From an uncultured Lachnospiraceae bacterium (lineage in GTDB: Bacteria; Bacillota; Clostridia; Lachnospirales; Lachnospiraceae), in the NCBI GenBank assembly GCA_947631505.1, contig CANRLR010000003.1, forward strand, positions 1 to 64,000: a stretch of 64,000 bases of DNA. Direction: 5' to 3'. The notes beneath the pieces are model-generated. The model had not been told where the DNA came from. It saw nothing but the letters and a program-made list of their open reading frames with translations, and did not search any database. Each line of letters starts with the position of its first letter. The first letter of the stretch is position 1. The position numbers and the translations under genes are program-made. This document shows, piece after piece, positions 18,340 through 27,176 of the stretch.

Positions 18340-20070
18340 ATGGCAAAGGATAGTAAATATATGGTGATAGATGGTATTCGTGCAGAATTTACCGATGAAA
18401 AAAATATTTTGCAGGTCATCCACAAAGTGGGAATCCATGTGCCGACCTTCTGCTATTATTCCGATATGTCTATTTACGGGGCATGCCGTATGTGTGTGGT
18501 GGAAGATGAGAGAGGAAATGTGATAGCATCTTGTTCTACTCCGCCTAAGGACAGAATGGTAATTCGTACGAATACCGGGAAATTGCATGATTACCGGAAA
18601 ATGATTTTGGAACTTTTGCTGGCATCTCATTGCAGAGACTGTACGACATGTGATAAAAACGGCAACTGCCGGCTGCAGATGCTGGCGGCAAGATTTCAGC
18701 TGACCGATGTCCGCTTTCCTAACACTCATCCGGAACGGATGATTGACGATTCCTCTAAATCCATTGTGAGAGATCCAAGCAAATGTATTCTTTGCGGTGA
18801 TTGCGTCCGTATGTGCAATGAAGTCCAGCACGTTGGTGCCATTGATTTTGCCAATCGTGGTGCAGATATGATTGTGACACCGGCATTTAATAAGAAAATT
18901 GCAGAGACAGATTGTGTGAATTGCGGTCAATGTGCCGCGGTATGTCCAACGGCGGCAATTACAATAAAAAAGGATTTAAAAGAGGTGTGGAAAGCTCTCT
19001 ATGAACCGAACAAACGGGTCGTAGTTCAGGTGGCACCGGCAGTCCGTGTGGCGATAGGAGAAGAGTTTGGTCTGGAACCGGGCAAAAACACGATTGGAAA
19101 AATATTTACCGCACTCCGTATGCTTGGATTTGACAATGTTTTTGATACGAGCGTAGGTGCTGATCTAACGATAGTGGAAGAAGCAGCAGAGCTGGTTCGT
19201 AAGCTGGAAAATGGTGATAAGACATATCCACAGGGTAATCAATATCCATTGTTTACATCCTGCTGTCCGGCATGGGTCCGCTATGTAGAAACGAAACATC
19301 CGGATATGATTCCTTATGTTTCCACCTGCAAATCTCCAATGGAAATGTTCGGAGCCGTATTAAAGGAGTATTATAAACCGGCAGACAAAGAGACGGGATT
19401 TGAAACGATATCGGTTGCAGTTATGCCTTGTGTGGCGAAAAAGTATGAGGCAGACCGGGAGGAGTTCAGACGAAATCATGTACCGGATGTGGACTATGTT
19501 ATTACAACAAAAGAGCTGATTAATATGATCAAGGAGCTCGGTATTCAGTTTACAGATATTGAGCCAAGTTCCCCGGATATGCCATTTAGTATTTATTCCG
19601 GAGCGGGTGTTATTTTTGGAGTAACAGGCGGTGTGACAGAGGCAGCACTTCGTCATGTGGCGGCACAGGACAATGAGACAATGCGCCAGCTGCAATACAC
19701 CGGAATCCGTGGCTTGGAGGGAGTAAAGGTGGCAGAAGTGGAAATCAGCGGGAGAGAACTTCGTATCGCAGTGGTGAATGGTCTTGGAAATGCTGATAAC
19801 CTCTTAGAAAAAATCCGTTCAGGTGAAGAGCATTTTGACTTTGTAGAAGTAATGGCATGTCCATATGGATGTATCGGCGGAGCCGGTCAGCCTTTCGGAT
19901 ATCAGACGATAAAGAATCAGCGTGCAAACGGTATGTATAAGGCAGATAGATCTGCTATTATCAAGCGCTCCGGTGAGAACCCGGTAGTCAGCCAGTTGTA
20001 CGAGAACGGTGTGCTGAAGGGAAGAAGTCATGAGCTTTTGCATGTGAATTATTTGAAAGAAGAAGCGTAA
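18340..20070 (+). CDS. hydA: [FeFe] hydrogenase catalytic subunit (HydA/HndD)
   Basis: Catalytic H2-forming subunit of 576 residues. The N-terminal [2Fe-2S] domain (CYYSDMSIYGACRMC) is followed by a His-ligated cluster (HCRDCTTCDKNGNC) and two [4Fe-4S] clusters (CILCGDCVRMCNEV, CVNCGQCAAVCPT). H-cluster motifs are L1 TSCCPAWVRY, L2 MPCVAKKYEADRE and L3 MACPYGCIGGAGQP. All cluster cysteines are present. This is the A3-type arrangement together with HydB and HydC. ATG 18340 lies just after the hydB stop, with AGGAGG overlapping the hydB end. The maturases HydE, F and G are not in this window. Confidence 0.96.
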   Translation: MAKDSKYMVIDGIRAEFTDEKNILQVIHKVGIHVPTFCYYSDMSIYGACRMCVVEDERGNVIASCSTPPKDRMVIRTNTGKLHDYRKMILELLLASHCRDCTTCDKNGNCRLQMLAARFQLTDVRFPNTHPERMIDDSSKSIVRDPSKCILCGDCVRMCNEVQHVGAIDFANRGADMIVTPAFNKKIAETDCVNCGQCAAVCPTAAITIKKDLKEVWKALYEPNKRVVVQVAPAVRVAIGEEFGLEPGKNTIGKIFTALRMLGFDNVFDTSVGADLTIVEEAAELVRKLENGDKTYPQGNQYPLFTSCCPAWVRYVETKHPDMIPYVSTCKSPMEMFGAVLKEYYKPADKETGFETISVAVMPCVAKKYEADREEFRRNHVPDVDYVITTKELINMIKELGIQFTDIEPSSPDMPFSIYSGAGVIFGVTGGVTEAALRHVAAQDNETMRQLQYTGIRGLEGVKVAEVEISGRELRIAVVNGLGNADNLLEKIRSGEEHFDFVEVMACPYGCIGGAGQPFGYQTIKNQRANGMYKADRSAIIKRSGENPVVSQLYENGVLKGRSHELLHVNYLKEEA

Positions 20071-20115
20071 AGAACTATTTTAATAACGAAAAAAGAATAC
20101 GGTTTATTAAATACT

Positions 20116-20150
20116 ATAATTGGCTGGGGTTTTTAACTCCAGCCAATTAT
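20116..20150 (+). terminator. Hairpin after the hydrogenase operon
   Basis: A perfect 12-bp stem (20116-20127 with 20139-20150) with loop GGTTTTTAACT. No T-run follows, so it may protect the 3' end or terminate weakly. Confidence 0.5.
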
Positions 20151-20178
20151 AATGGCACAAATATTATTTTGTGGAAAG

Positions 20179-20207
20179 TTGCATCCTTTGAGAATTTGTA
20201 GTATAAT
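20179..20207 (+). promoter_or_regulatory. Promoter of cysK
   Basis: TTGCAT (20179-20184), a 17-nt spacer, TATAAT (20202-20207). The start would be near 20214, giving a leader of about 55 nt. Confidence 0.6.
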
Positions 20208-20268
20208 TAGTTCGTTTTATGATATTGTATCATAGACTGTATAGAGAGAAGAAAAAGGGAAGTAAAGA

Positions 20269-21177
20269 ATGATGAATTATTATGAAAATGTAATTGATTT
20301 AATTGGAAATACACCATTAGTCAGCTTGAAGTCTACAACAGGACTTAATATTTTCGCAAAGGCAGAGTTTTTGAATCCCGGCGGCAGTATCAAAGACCGT
20401 GTGGCAAAGAACATGGTGGAACAGGCAGAAAGACAGGGATTGTTAAGACCAGGCATGACGATTGTAGAACCGACCTCCGGGAATACCGGAATTGGTCTTG
20501 CTTTTGTTGGTGTTCGGAAAGGATACCGTGTTATTATTGTAATGCCGGAAAATATGAGTGATGAACGCAAGAAGATTATTCGCTCTTTAGGGGCGGAGCT
20601 GGTGCTTACACCGCCGAAACTCAGCATTGGCGGTTCTGTGGCAAAGGCAGAGGAATTAGTGAAAGAACTGGGAAACTGCTATATGCCCCAGCAGTTTGAA
20701 AATCCGAATAATCCCGATATACATTATCAGACAACAGCAAGAGAACTCTATGAACAACTGGATGGCAAAGTCGATATATTTGTTTCCGGTCTGGGAAGTG
20801 GAGGAACCTTACAGGGCGTTGGTAAATATTTAAAGGAGAAAAATCCATATTTAAAAGTAGTTGCCGTAGAGCCTAAGAATGTGTCAGCACTTCTTGGACA
20901 CGAACCGGGGCTTCACAGTATTCAAGGAATCGGTGACGGATTTGTACCAGCTGTTCTGGACCGGGAATTAATTGATGATATAATCGAAGTGACCGACGAA
21001 GACGCGATTGCTACTACGAGGGAGCTGGCAAAAGTTCAGGGATTATTATGCGGGACCTCTTCCGGAGCAAATGTATGGGCAGCAAAGGAAATTGTGAAAA
21101 AATACGGAGAAGACAAAATTGTGGCTACGGTTCTGGCAGACCGCATGGAAAGATACTTCAGCACAGGACTTTTATAA
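20269..21177 (+). CDS. cysK: Cysteine synthase (O-acetylserine sulfhydrylase)
   Basis: PLP enzyme of 302 residues making cysteine from O-acetylserine and sulfide. The cofactor lysine is in NPGGSIKDRVAKNM near residue 44. TSGNTGIGLAF near 70, the phosphate loop GLGSGGTLQG near 178 and CGTSSGANVWA near 262 complete the fold. Two adjacent ATG codons (20269, 20272) are possible starts. It lies 45 nt upstream of the GHL10 gene; no cysE is nearby. The MetY gene at 47341 gives the strain another sulfide-assimilating enzyme. Confidence 0.95.
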   Translation: MMNYYENVIDLIGNTPLVSLKSTTGLNIFAKAEFLNPGGSIKDRVAKNMVEQAERQGLLRPGMTIVEPTSGNTGIGLAFVGVRKGYRVIIVMPENMSDERKKIIRSLGAELVLTPPKLSIGGSVAKAEELVKELGNCYMPQQFENPNNPDIHYQTTARELYEQLDGKVDIFVSGLGSGGTLQGVGKYLKEKNPYLKVVAVEPKNVSALLGHEPGLHSIQGIGDGFVPAVLDRELIDDIIEVTDEDAIATTRELAKVQGLLCGTSSGANVWAAKEIVKKYGEDKIVATVLADRMERYFSTGLL

Positions 21178-21222
21178 GGATAAGTGAAAACCCAAAGAAT
21201 GGAAAAAGGAGAGTATAATGGC

Positions 21223-22521
21223 ATGAAGTATAGAATCGCAGGATTTGTATTGTATTGTTTTTTGGCAGTAGGAGTTATGACAGCACAGAGTGAAGAAGTG
21301 AAGGCAGGAAGTTTAAGTACCCGCGGGGTCTGGGTGTCCTGCTTTGAATATGAGGATATTGGACTGGCAGGAAAAAGTGAGGCCGAATTTCGTAAAAATG
21401 CCAATCGATTGTTTTATAATATTAAGGCAAATGGATGTAACACCGTATATTTTCATGTGCGTTCCTATGATGATGCAATTTATCCATCGAAAGTGACGGG
21501 GTGGAGTAAAAGAATGACAAAAGGAACTGTGCCATCTTATGATCCTTTAAAAATACTGATTTCTTATGCTCACAAATATGGTCTTAAATTTCATGCATGG
21601 ATGAATCCTTACCGTGTGACTCAGAAAAAAGTTCTGAATCCGGGAGATGCCAAGACTACCGAACGGATTGTTTCACAGGTGAAGGAGATTATCTATCACT
21701 ATAAGGTGGATGGAATTCATTTTGACGATTATTTTTATCCGACCAATGAGAAAAAATATAACCGGGTCTCACAAGAAGAGAAAATGAAAAATGTCAATGC
21801 CATGGTGAAAAAGGTATATCAGACAGTGAAGAAGAAAAAGAAGAGCTTGAAATTCGGCATTAGTCCGGCCGGCAATATTGAATATTGTGAAAAAATCGGA
21901 GCGGACGTCACGACATGGATGTCTGTGAAGGGGTATGTAGATTATATTGTTCCTCAGATATATTGGTCAGACCAGTATATTCAGGAGGGCAAAAAAACGG
22001 CTCTGTTCAAAGATACTTTGGCAGAATGGCGTTCCCTGAACAAAAGAGATGTTCCTATGTATATCGGACTGGCAGCGTACAAGGCCGGGGAGAAAATAAA
22101 GGAGGACCCGGGCTGGAAGAAAAAATCGAACAATCTTGCCAATCAGTTAAAGCAGATCCGGAAAGGAAATTCAGAAGGTTATGTGCTGTTTCAGTATTCC
22201 GATCTGTACCGGAGCAATGCATGGAAAGAAATAAAAAATGTACTGGCTTCCATTAGCACAATTCGGCTCAACAAGACGAAAAAGACTCTCCGGGCCGGGA
22301 AAAAGTATAAATTGAAGGTGGTATCGGCAACACCTTCCCGAATAGTAAAAGGAATACGGTTTAAATCCGGAAATAAAAAAATTGCCACAGTGACGGCAAA
22401 AGGGACTGTGAAAGCGAAGAAGAAGGGAACCGTGAAAATTACGGCCTATTATGGTTCGAGAAAGAAGATATGTAAAATTAAGGTAATACCGAAAAAATCA
22501 TCTAAGAAAAGAGGAAAGTAA
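21223..22521 (+). CDS. Secreted GHL10 (DUF187-like) glycoside hydrolase with Big_2 tail
   Basis: Exported protein of about 432 residues. ATG 21223 is preferred over upstream GTG 21184 because AAAGGAGAG (21205-21213) fits it and residues 1-28 then form a clean signal peptide (ends EEVKA). The TIM-barrel catalytic region (about 30-345) shows GHL10 features: RGVWVSCFEYEDI, NTVYFHVRSYDDAIYPS, FHAWMNPYRV, DGIHFDDYFYPT and the late IVPQIYWSD. The DD of HFDDY and the E of GWVS-equivalent positions are the likely active-site acids. Residues 355-430 form a Big_2 domain (FKSGNKKIATVTAKGTVKAK). It probably acts on peptidoglycan or a surface glycan, as GHL10 relatives do; the substrate is uncertain. Confidence 0.85.
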   Translation: MKYRIAGFVLYCFLAVGVMTAQSEEVKAGSLSTRGVWVSCFEYEDIGLAGKSEAEFRKNANRLFYNIKANGCNTVYFHVRSYDDAIYPSKVTGWSKRMTKGTVPSYDPLKILISYAHKYGLKFHAWMNPYRVTQKKVLNPGDAKTTERIVSQVKEIIYHYKVDGIHFDDYFYPTNEKKYNRVSQEEKMKNVNAMVKKVYQTVKKKKKSLKFGISPAGNIEYCEKIGADVTTWMSVKGYVDYIVPQIYWSDQYIQEGKKTALFKDTLAEWRSLNKRDVPMYIGLAAYKAGEKIKEDPGWKKKSNNLANQLKQIRKGNSEGYVLFQYSDLYRSNAWKEIKNVLASISTIRLNKTKKTLRAGKKYKLKVVSATPSRIVKGIRFKSGNKKIATVTAKGTVKAKKKGTVKITAYYGSRKKICKIKVIPKKSSKKRGK

Positions 22522-22533
22522 GGAGAACATTCA

Positions 22534-23079
22534 TTGATTGAGTGGTTTGATTATAGAATTTTAGACTGGTTTCAGACGATTCATACACCAGTGCTGTCTC
22601 ATATATTCCATTGGTTCACGATGATGGGAGAAGCCGGAATTGTATGGATCGCGATTGGGATCTTATTGTTGTTTCCAAAGCATACGCGAAAGACAGGAAT
22701 AGTTGTTCTTTTGGCATTACTGTTCTGTCTGATTACCGGAAATGCATTGTTAAAGAATATTGTGGCAAGACCAAGACCTTGCTGGAGACATCCTGAAGTG
22801 GAATTGCTTATTTCCGTTCCAAGGGACTATTCTTTTCCCTCGGGACATACCATGTCTTCTTTTGCTGCCGCCGTGAGCATTTTTCTGTGGGACAAAAGAT
22901 GGGGGATTCCGGCATTATCAGGAGCTGTCCTTATTTCGTTATCAAGGTTGTATTTTTATGTACATTATCCAACGGATGTGGCGGCCGGATTTGTGATTGG
23001 TGTTTTACTGGCTTTTGTGGCACGGGGAATTGTTGAGGGGTTTTTCGTAAGGCAAAAGGGAAAACAGAGGAAGGATTAG
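22534..23079 (+). CDS. PAP2-family membrane phosphatase
   Basis: Integral membrane lipid phosphatase of 181 residues. All three PAP2 motifs are present: KNIVARPRPC (KX6RP), FPSGHTMSS (PSGH) and SRLYFYVHYPTDV (SRX5HX3D). Five to six hydrophobic segments are visible. Undecaprenyl-diphosphate or phosphatidylglycerophosphate dephosphorylation is the usual role. Translation starts at TTG 22534, 7 nt after AGGAGA. It lies 12 nt from the GHL10 gene and 4 nt before the next gene, so it is probably in the same transcript. Confidence 0.9.
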   Translation: MIEWFDYRILDWFQTIHTPVLSHIFHWFTMMGEAGIVWIAIGILLLFPKHTRKTGIVVLLALLFCLITGNALLKNIVARPRPCWRHPEVELLISVPRDYSFPSGHTMSSFAAAVSIFLWDKRWGIPALSGAVLISLSRLYFYVHYPTDVAAGFVIGVLLAFVARGIVEGFFVRQKGKQRKD

Positions 23080-23083
23080 AGAG

Positions 23084-24556
23084 ATGAACAAGAAAGGATT
23101 ACGGGGGGCAATTCTGCTGGGACTGCTGGCAGTTGTTTTTGTAGTGGCAGGAGTTTGGAAAGTGACTGGTTTTTTCAAAAATCCGGAAGCGGAAGCAATG
23201 GCTCTTTTGGCTCAATTGCCGGATAAAGTATCAAAGTCTTATGAGGATGAATTTTTAGGATTGAGAGCATTAGAAAAAAATAGTCAGGAAAAAGGCAGTG
23301 CAGCCAGTATCAAAATCTCAGATATAAAAGTGAATAAAGAAGCATCCGACCGTATCAGCAGTATCGTCCCATCTTTGCGAAATGCCTTCATGGCTCTGAA
23401 AGCAACGGAGGAATGTACCTGTTCCATTGATATTGCTTCGGATGAACAGCAGGATATTCGCAAGGTAACAGGTTCTTTATCAAAGGGTAATGTGAAACTT
23501 TGTGCAGATGCCTATATAGAGGGGGATACCGTTCAATATGTTCTGCCGGAGATTCTGCCGGGAAAAGTGATTGTGCAGGAAAGACACATTTTTGCAAATA
23601 TGAGCCGGAAACAGCGGCAAAAGAAAATTACGGAGTTTCTTTTAAGTGAATACGAAAAAACAAAGGATGATATATCATGTAAAAAATCAAGAGAGACAGC
23701 AGAGACTTATAAATTTATTCTTTCCTCGAAGACACTGTCGATATGGATCAATGATTTTGCAGGATTTGTGAAGAAAGAGCCGGAGTTTTCCGGCATTATC
23801 AATTACATTGGAAAATTGGACGGTCAGACAGGGGAAAAGGATGGTCTATCTGTGCTGACTGCTCTGGCAGATCAGCTTTCGAAAGAGACAGCAGAGTATC
23901 AATTTTGTGTGAAGGGTTCGGAGGGAGAGCTGACTTCTGTATCCTTTGGCACATCGTCAGAAGAGGTAGTGCTTCCGGTCATGCTGACAGTATCTGTGTC
24001 AGAAAAAGAAAATGATAATACAGTTAAATTCACATATGAGAGAGCAGAAAATGAAGGAAGCAGTAAGTGGGAAATAACGGAACAGAATAAAAAATCAGAT
24101 GTATATGAAAAAACATTGGATATAGTAATTCAGACAGCTAAGACATCGCTGGCAGTAAATACGATACAGGTCATTGACTCAAATGATCATAGTTATAATT
24201 TGGAAACATCCATTAAGTGGCATGGAACAAAGGTGGCACAGCTTGTGATGGACGGTTCGGTGAAGGATATTGTGGAAGGGGAATCCATTCATTATATTTT
24301 GGATGACATTTCTGTTAATATAGGTGATGAAGTGGTTCTTACCATGGCTGCAGATGTACAAAAAAGGGTGTTGGATTACAAGTGGGAGAAACCGGAGGGG
24401 GAAGAGATCAGAGCCGCAGAAATAACAGATGAACTGAGAATGGAAATGCTGTTTCATGCGACAGCAAAGTTCTGGGAGCTTGGATTTGACAAATTGTTGA
24501 CAGAGGATATAATAAAAAAAGGAGATTTTGGAAAAAGCCATGATAACGAATTGTGA
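23084..24556 (+). CDS. Membrane-anchored extracytoplasmic protein of unknown function
   Basis: Not recognised. It has 490 residues with one N-terminal hydrophobic helix (about 7-27, GAILLGLLAVVFVVAGVW) and a basic start, so it is most likely anchored with the bulk outside. The exterior part is acidic, rich in Ser, Lys and Glu, and alternates helix and beta strands. A single CTCS pair (near 110) and a C near 205 are the only cysteines noticed. It starts 4 nt after the PAP2 gene. Its tail overlaps the DUF6472 gene by 17 nt, which argues for co-translation. No catalytic motif is visible. Confidence 0.75.
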   Translation: MNKKGLRGAILLGLLAVVFVVAGVWKVTGFFKNPEAEAMALLAQLPDKVSKSYEDEFLGLRALEKNSQEKGSAASIKISDIKVNKEASDRISSIVPSLRNAFMALKATEECTCSIDIASDEQQDIRKVTGSLSKGNVKLCADAYIEGDTVQYVLPEILPGKVIVQERHIFANMSRKQRQKKITEFLLSEYEKTKDDISCKKSRETAETYKFILSSKTLSIWINDFAGFVKKEPEFSGIINYIGKLDGQTGEKDGLSVLTALADQLSKETAEYQFCVKGSEGELTSVSFGTSSEEVVLPVMLTVSVSEKENDNTVKFTYERAENEGSSKWEITEQNKKSDVYEKTLDIVIQTAKTSLAVNTIQVIDSNDHSYNLETSIKWHGTKVAQLVMDGSVKDIVEGESIHYILDDISVNIGDEVVLTMAADVQKRVLDYKWEKPEGEEIRAAEITDELRMEMLFHATAKFWELGFDKLLTEDIIKKGDFGKSHDNEL

Positions 24557-24713
24557 GTTCTGTTCATTTTATGTTTATGATGAAGATGGGTACGCAGAAT
24601 GTGAAGTAAATTTGGATGAAGATGAAATGGCAAGATTTTTAAGCAGTTCTTATCAGGCGTGTCCCTATTATCAGACAGATGATGAATACAAAATTGTGAG
24701 GAAACAAAATTAA
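24540..24713 (+). CDS. DUF6472-type mini-protein, four-Cys
   Basis: Small acidic protein of 57 residues with a conserved layout: CEFCSFYVYDEDGYAEC, VNLDEDEMARFL, then ACPYYQ and DEYKIVRKQ. Four cysteines (CxxC, a further C near 21, and CP near 42) could bind zinc. The pattern matches what I remember of the DUF6472 family common in Lachnospiraceae; no function is known. ATG 24540 is preferred over TTG 24528, which lies only 3 nt from GGAG. The start falls inside the preceding gene. Confidence 0.75.
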   Translation: MITNCEFCSFYVYDEDGYAECEVNLDEDEMARFLSSSYQACPYYQTDDEYKIVRKQN

Positions 24714-24733
24714 AAGAAAAGAGGCGTGTCGAT

Positions 24734-26059
24734 ATGGTTAAAAATCTGACAGAAGGGAAAGTAAGTTCTGTTCTGTGGCAATTTACCATGCCGATGTTTG
24801 TCAGTGTGATATTTCAGCAGATGTACAATATTTCTGACAGTGCAATTGCAGGAATTTTCGCTGGTGAAAATGCTTTAGCAGCAGTGGGAGCATCCTATCC
24901 GATTACAATGATCTTTATGGCGATTGCCGTGGGAAGTAATGTAGGGTGCTCTGTTGTTATTTCCCGGCTTTTTGGCAGCGGGATGGTTCGGAAAATGAAA
25001 ACGGCCATCTCCACCACGTTGATTTCCAGTGGTGTGCTCGCTCTTGTGCTGACGGTGCTGGGGTTATTGTCTTCGGCACCGCTCATGCGGCTGTTGAATA
25101 CACCGGATAGTATTTTCACGCAGGGAGATTATTATCTGAAAGTCTATATAGCCGGACTTCTGTTTTTGTTTCTGTACAATGTGTCAACAGGAATATTTAC
25201 ATCATTAGGAGATTCTAAAACACCACTTTATTTTCTTATCGGTTCTTCCCTTGGCAATATATTTTTGGACTGGCTCTTTGTCGCAGTCTTCCGGTGGGGG
25301 GTAGGCGGTGTTGCATGGGCAACCTTTATTGCTCAGGGAATTGCCTGTGTATTTGTACTGATTGCATTATATAAAAGAGTGAGGGAGATTCCGGTATCCG
25401 GCGGAAAGATTTCACTTTATTCTCAGGATATGTTTTTGAAGATCTGCCGGATAGCAGTTCCGAGTATTTTACAGCAGAGTTTTGTGTCAGTGGGAAATCT
25501 GTTTATTCAAGGTCTGGTGAACAGTTATGGTTCCGGTGTGTTGGCGGGATATTCAGCAGCAGTCAAATTAAATAATTTTGCGATAACATCTTTCTCGACG
25601 ATGAGTAACGGTATTTCAAACTTTACCGCACAGAATTTGGGAGCGGATAAGCCGGAACGTGTAAAAGCAGGATTCCGTTCCGGCTGCCGCATGGTATGGT
25701 GCATTGCGGTTCCGTTTCTGGTTGCGTATTTCTTTTTTGGCTCTTTGGTCATGCGGTTATTTTTAACGAATCCAGAGGGAGAGGCGATGGCAACCGGAAT
25801 TTTGTATTTAAAAATACTGTCACCGTTCTATTTGGCAATTCCGATTAAACTGATTGCCGATGGCGTGCTCCGGGGCGGTTCTGCGATGAAGAGCTTTATG
25901 GCAACAACCTTTTCTGATCTGATATTACGTGTGGTTCTTGCATTTGCTTTTTCTGCTCTGTGGGGGAGCGTGGGAATATGGATCGCGTGGCCGGTAGGAT
26001 GGATAATTTCCATGATACTTTCCCTTATATTTTATTACCGGGGAAATTGGGACGGATAA
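24734..26059 (+). CDS. MATE-family efflux transporter
   Basis: Twelve-helix membrane exporter of 441 residues in two MATE domains (about 10-215 and 235-435). The N-terminal helix carries LWQFTMPMFVSVIFQQMYNISDS, a common MATE opening, and the second domain repeats PSILQQSFVSVGNLFIQGLVN. Such proteins expel cationic drugs or metabolites using Na+ or H+. The substrate is unknown. It starts 20 nt after the DUF6472 gene, and its last 35 nt overlap the convergent carbamate kinase gene. Confidence 0.92.
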   Translation: MVKNLTEGKVSSVLWQFTMPMFVSVIFQQMYNISDSAIAGIFAGENALAAVGASYPITMIFMAIAVGSNVGCSVVISRLFGSGMVRKMKTAISTTLISSGVLALVLTVLGLLSSAPLMRLLNTPDSIFTQGDYYLKVYIAGLLFLFLYNVSTGIFTSLGDSKTPLYFLIGSSLGNIFLDWLFVAVFRWGVGGVAWATFIAQGIACVFVLIALYKRVREIPVSGGKISLYSQDMFLKICRIAVPSILQQSFVSVGNLFIQGLVNSYGSGVLAGYSAAVKLNNFAITSFSTMSNGISNFTAQNLGADKPERVKAGFRSGCRMVWCIAVPFLVAYFFFGSLVMRLFLTNPEGEAMATGILYLKILSPFYLAIPIKLIADGVLRGGSAMKSFMATTFSDLILRVVLAFAFSALWGSVGIWIAWPVGWIISMILSLIFYYRGNWDG

Positions 26060-26969
26060 TGGTTCCGGTTCGTCCTTTCATTCCTTGGTAAGCATTTTCC
26101 AATTTGGTTATAATAGCAGTTCTTCCCTCACCGGACGAAACAAAAGATACGCAGGCATCTATTTTTGGGAGAGTGGTAATTGGTTCAAAATGTCCTTCCT
26201 CTATCAACTGAATTGCCTCTTCTACCGTAAGTGTTCCCAAAGGTGTTGCTCCGTTATCAATTGTCAAATGTTCTTTCGAGGTCAGAATCAGGAGATGGGA
26301 GGCCTCTATCATATCGGCCAGCTTTGCGGCTGTATAATCTTTTTCGATGACGGCACTGGCTCCCTTTAATTTAGTTCCCTGCTCCATAACAGGAATACCG
26401 CCGCCTCCGGCAGCGATTACAAGCTGACCGGCATCTAATAGAGCGGTAATGGCATCAATTTCATAAATATCAACCGGATGAGGGGAAGCGATGATTCGGC
26501 GATAACCGCCGTTTTCTTCCACTACATAATTTCCCTTGTCCTCTTCTTTTTCTGCTTCTTCTTTCGTCATTACACGTCCGATGACTTTGGTCGGATGATG
26601 AAAGGCCTTGTCGAAAGGGTCTACCCGTACTTGTGTAATAATAGTAGAAACTGGTTTGAAAATGCCGCGGTTCAACAGTTCTGTCCGGATGGCATTCTGC
26701 AGATCATATCCAATGTATCCCTGACTCATCGCACCGCACAGGGACATGGGTGCTACGGTGTACCGGTGGTCCAAACGGGCAAATTCGGTCATGGCAGTCT
26801 GAATCATACCGACCTGTGGTCCATTGCTGTGAGTGATTACGATCTGATATTTCTGTTCTACTAAATCGGCAATGGATTCTGCTGCTTTTTTTACATTTTT
26901 CTGCTGCTCGGGAAACGTTTCGCCAAAGGCATTACGACCGAGGGCAACAACAATTCGTTCCTTATTCAT
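26025..26969 (-). CDS. arcC: Carbamate kinase with altered N-terminal motif
   Basis: Makes ATP and carbamate (then ammonia and CO2) from carbamoyl phosphate and ADP. It has 314 residues of the amino acid kinase fold: THSNGPQVG near 47, AMSQGYIGYDLQNA near 83, GGGGIPV near 207 and EKDYTAAKLA near 230. The opening motif reads VVALGRNAFG, where most family members have ALGGNA. ATG 26969 has GGAGG 8 nt upstream; an in-frame ATG 12 nt earlier overlaps that site. No arginine deiminase or ornithine transcarbamoylase is adjacent. Its 3' end overlaps the MATE gene by 35 nt. Confidence 0.9.
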   Translation of the reverse strand: MNKERIVVALGRNAFGETFPEQQKNVKKAAESIADLVEQKYQIVITHSNGPQVGMIQTAMTEFARLDHRYTVAPMSLCGAMSQGYIGYDLQNAIRTELLNRGIFKPVSTIITQVRVDPFDKAFHHPTKVIGRVMTKEEAEKEEDKGNYVVEENGGYRRIIASPHPVDIYEIDAITALLDAGQLVIAAGGGGIPVMEQGTKLKGASAVIEKDYTAAKLADMIEASHLLILTSKEHLTIDNGATPLGTLTVEEAIQLIEEGHFEPITTLPKIDACVSFVSSGEGRTAIITKLENAYQGMKGRTGTIIRPNFPGNKI

Positions 26970-27032
26970 AATAACCTCCATTCTTCCTTTTATCGAAATA
27001 AGAGATATTCCTTACTGTACTTGAATAATTCC

Positions 27033-27061
27033 ATTATAGCAAAAGAAAGTGGCAGATTCAA
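27033..27061 (-). promoter_or_regulatory. Promoter of the carbamate kinase gene
   Basis: On the minus strand TTGAAT (27061-27056), a 17-nt spacer, TATAAT (27038-27033), with an extended TGC before the -10. It is back to back with the promoter at 27074. Confidence 0.7.
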
Positions 27062-27073
27062 CAGGGAAATTTA

Positions 27074-27102
27074 TTGACGGAGAAGGGGAAATACAGTATA
27101 AT
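27074..27102 (+). promoter_or_regulatory. Promoter of the beta-CASP nuclease gene
   Basis: TTGACG (27074-27079), a 17-nt spacer, TATAAT (27097-27102): a strong sigma-A match. The leader to ATG 27177 is about 70 nt. Confidence 0.75.
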
Positions 27103-27176
27103 AAAAGATACGTGATGAGTGCTTACATGAAGAGAAAAATGGGGTTATGCGGTTGTTGCGGGATTGGAGGAACAGT

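Noticed and set aside
20071-20268. Riboswitch or T-box before cysK
   Set aside because: No T-box sequence or anti-terminator pairing was seen; only a hairpin and an ordinary promoter.
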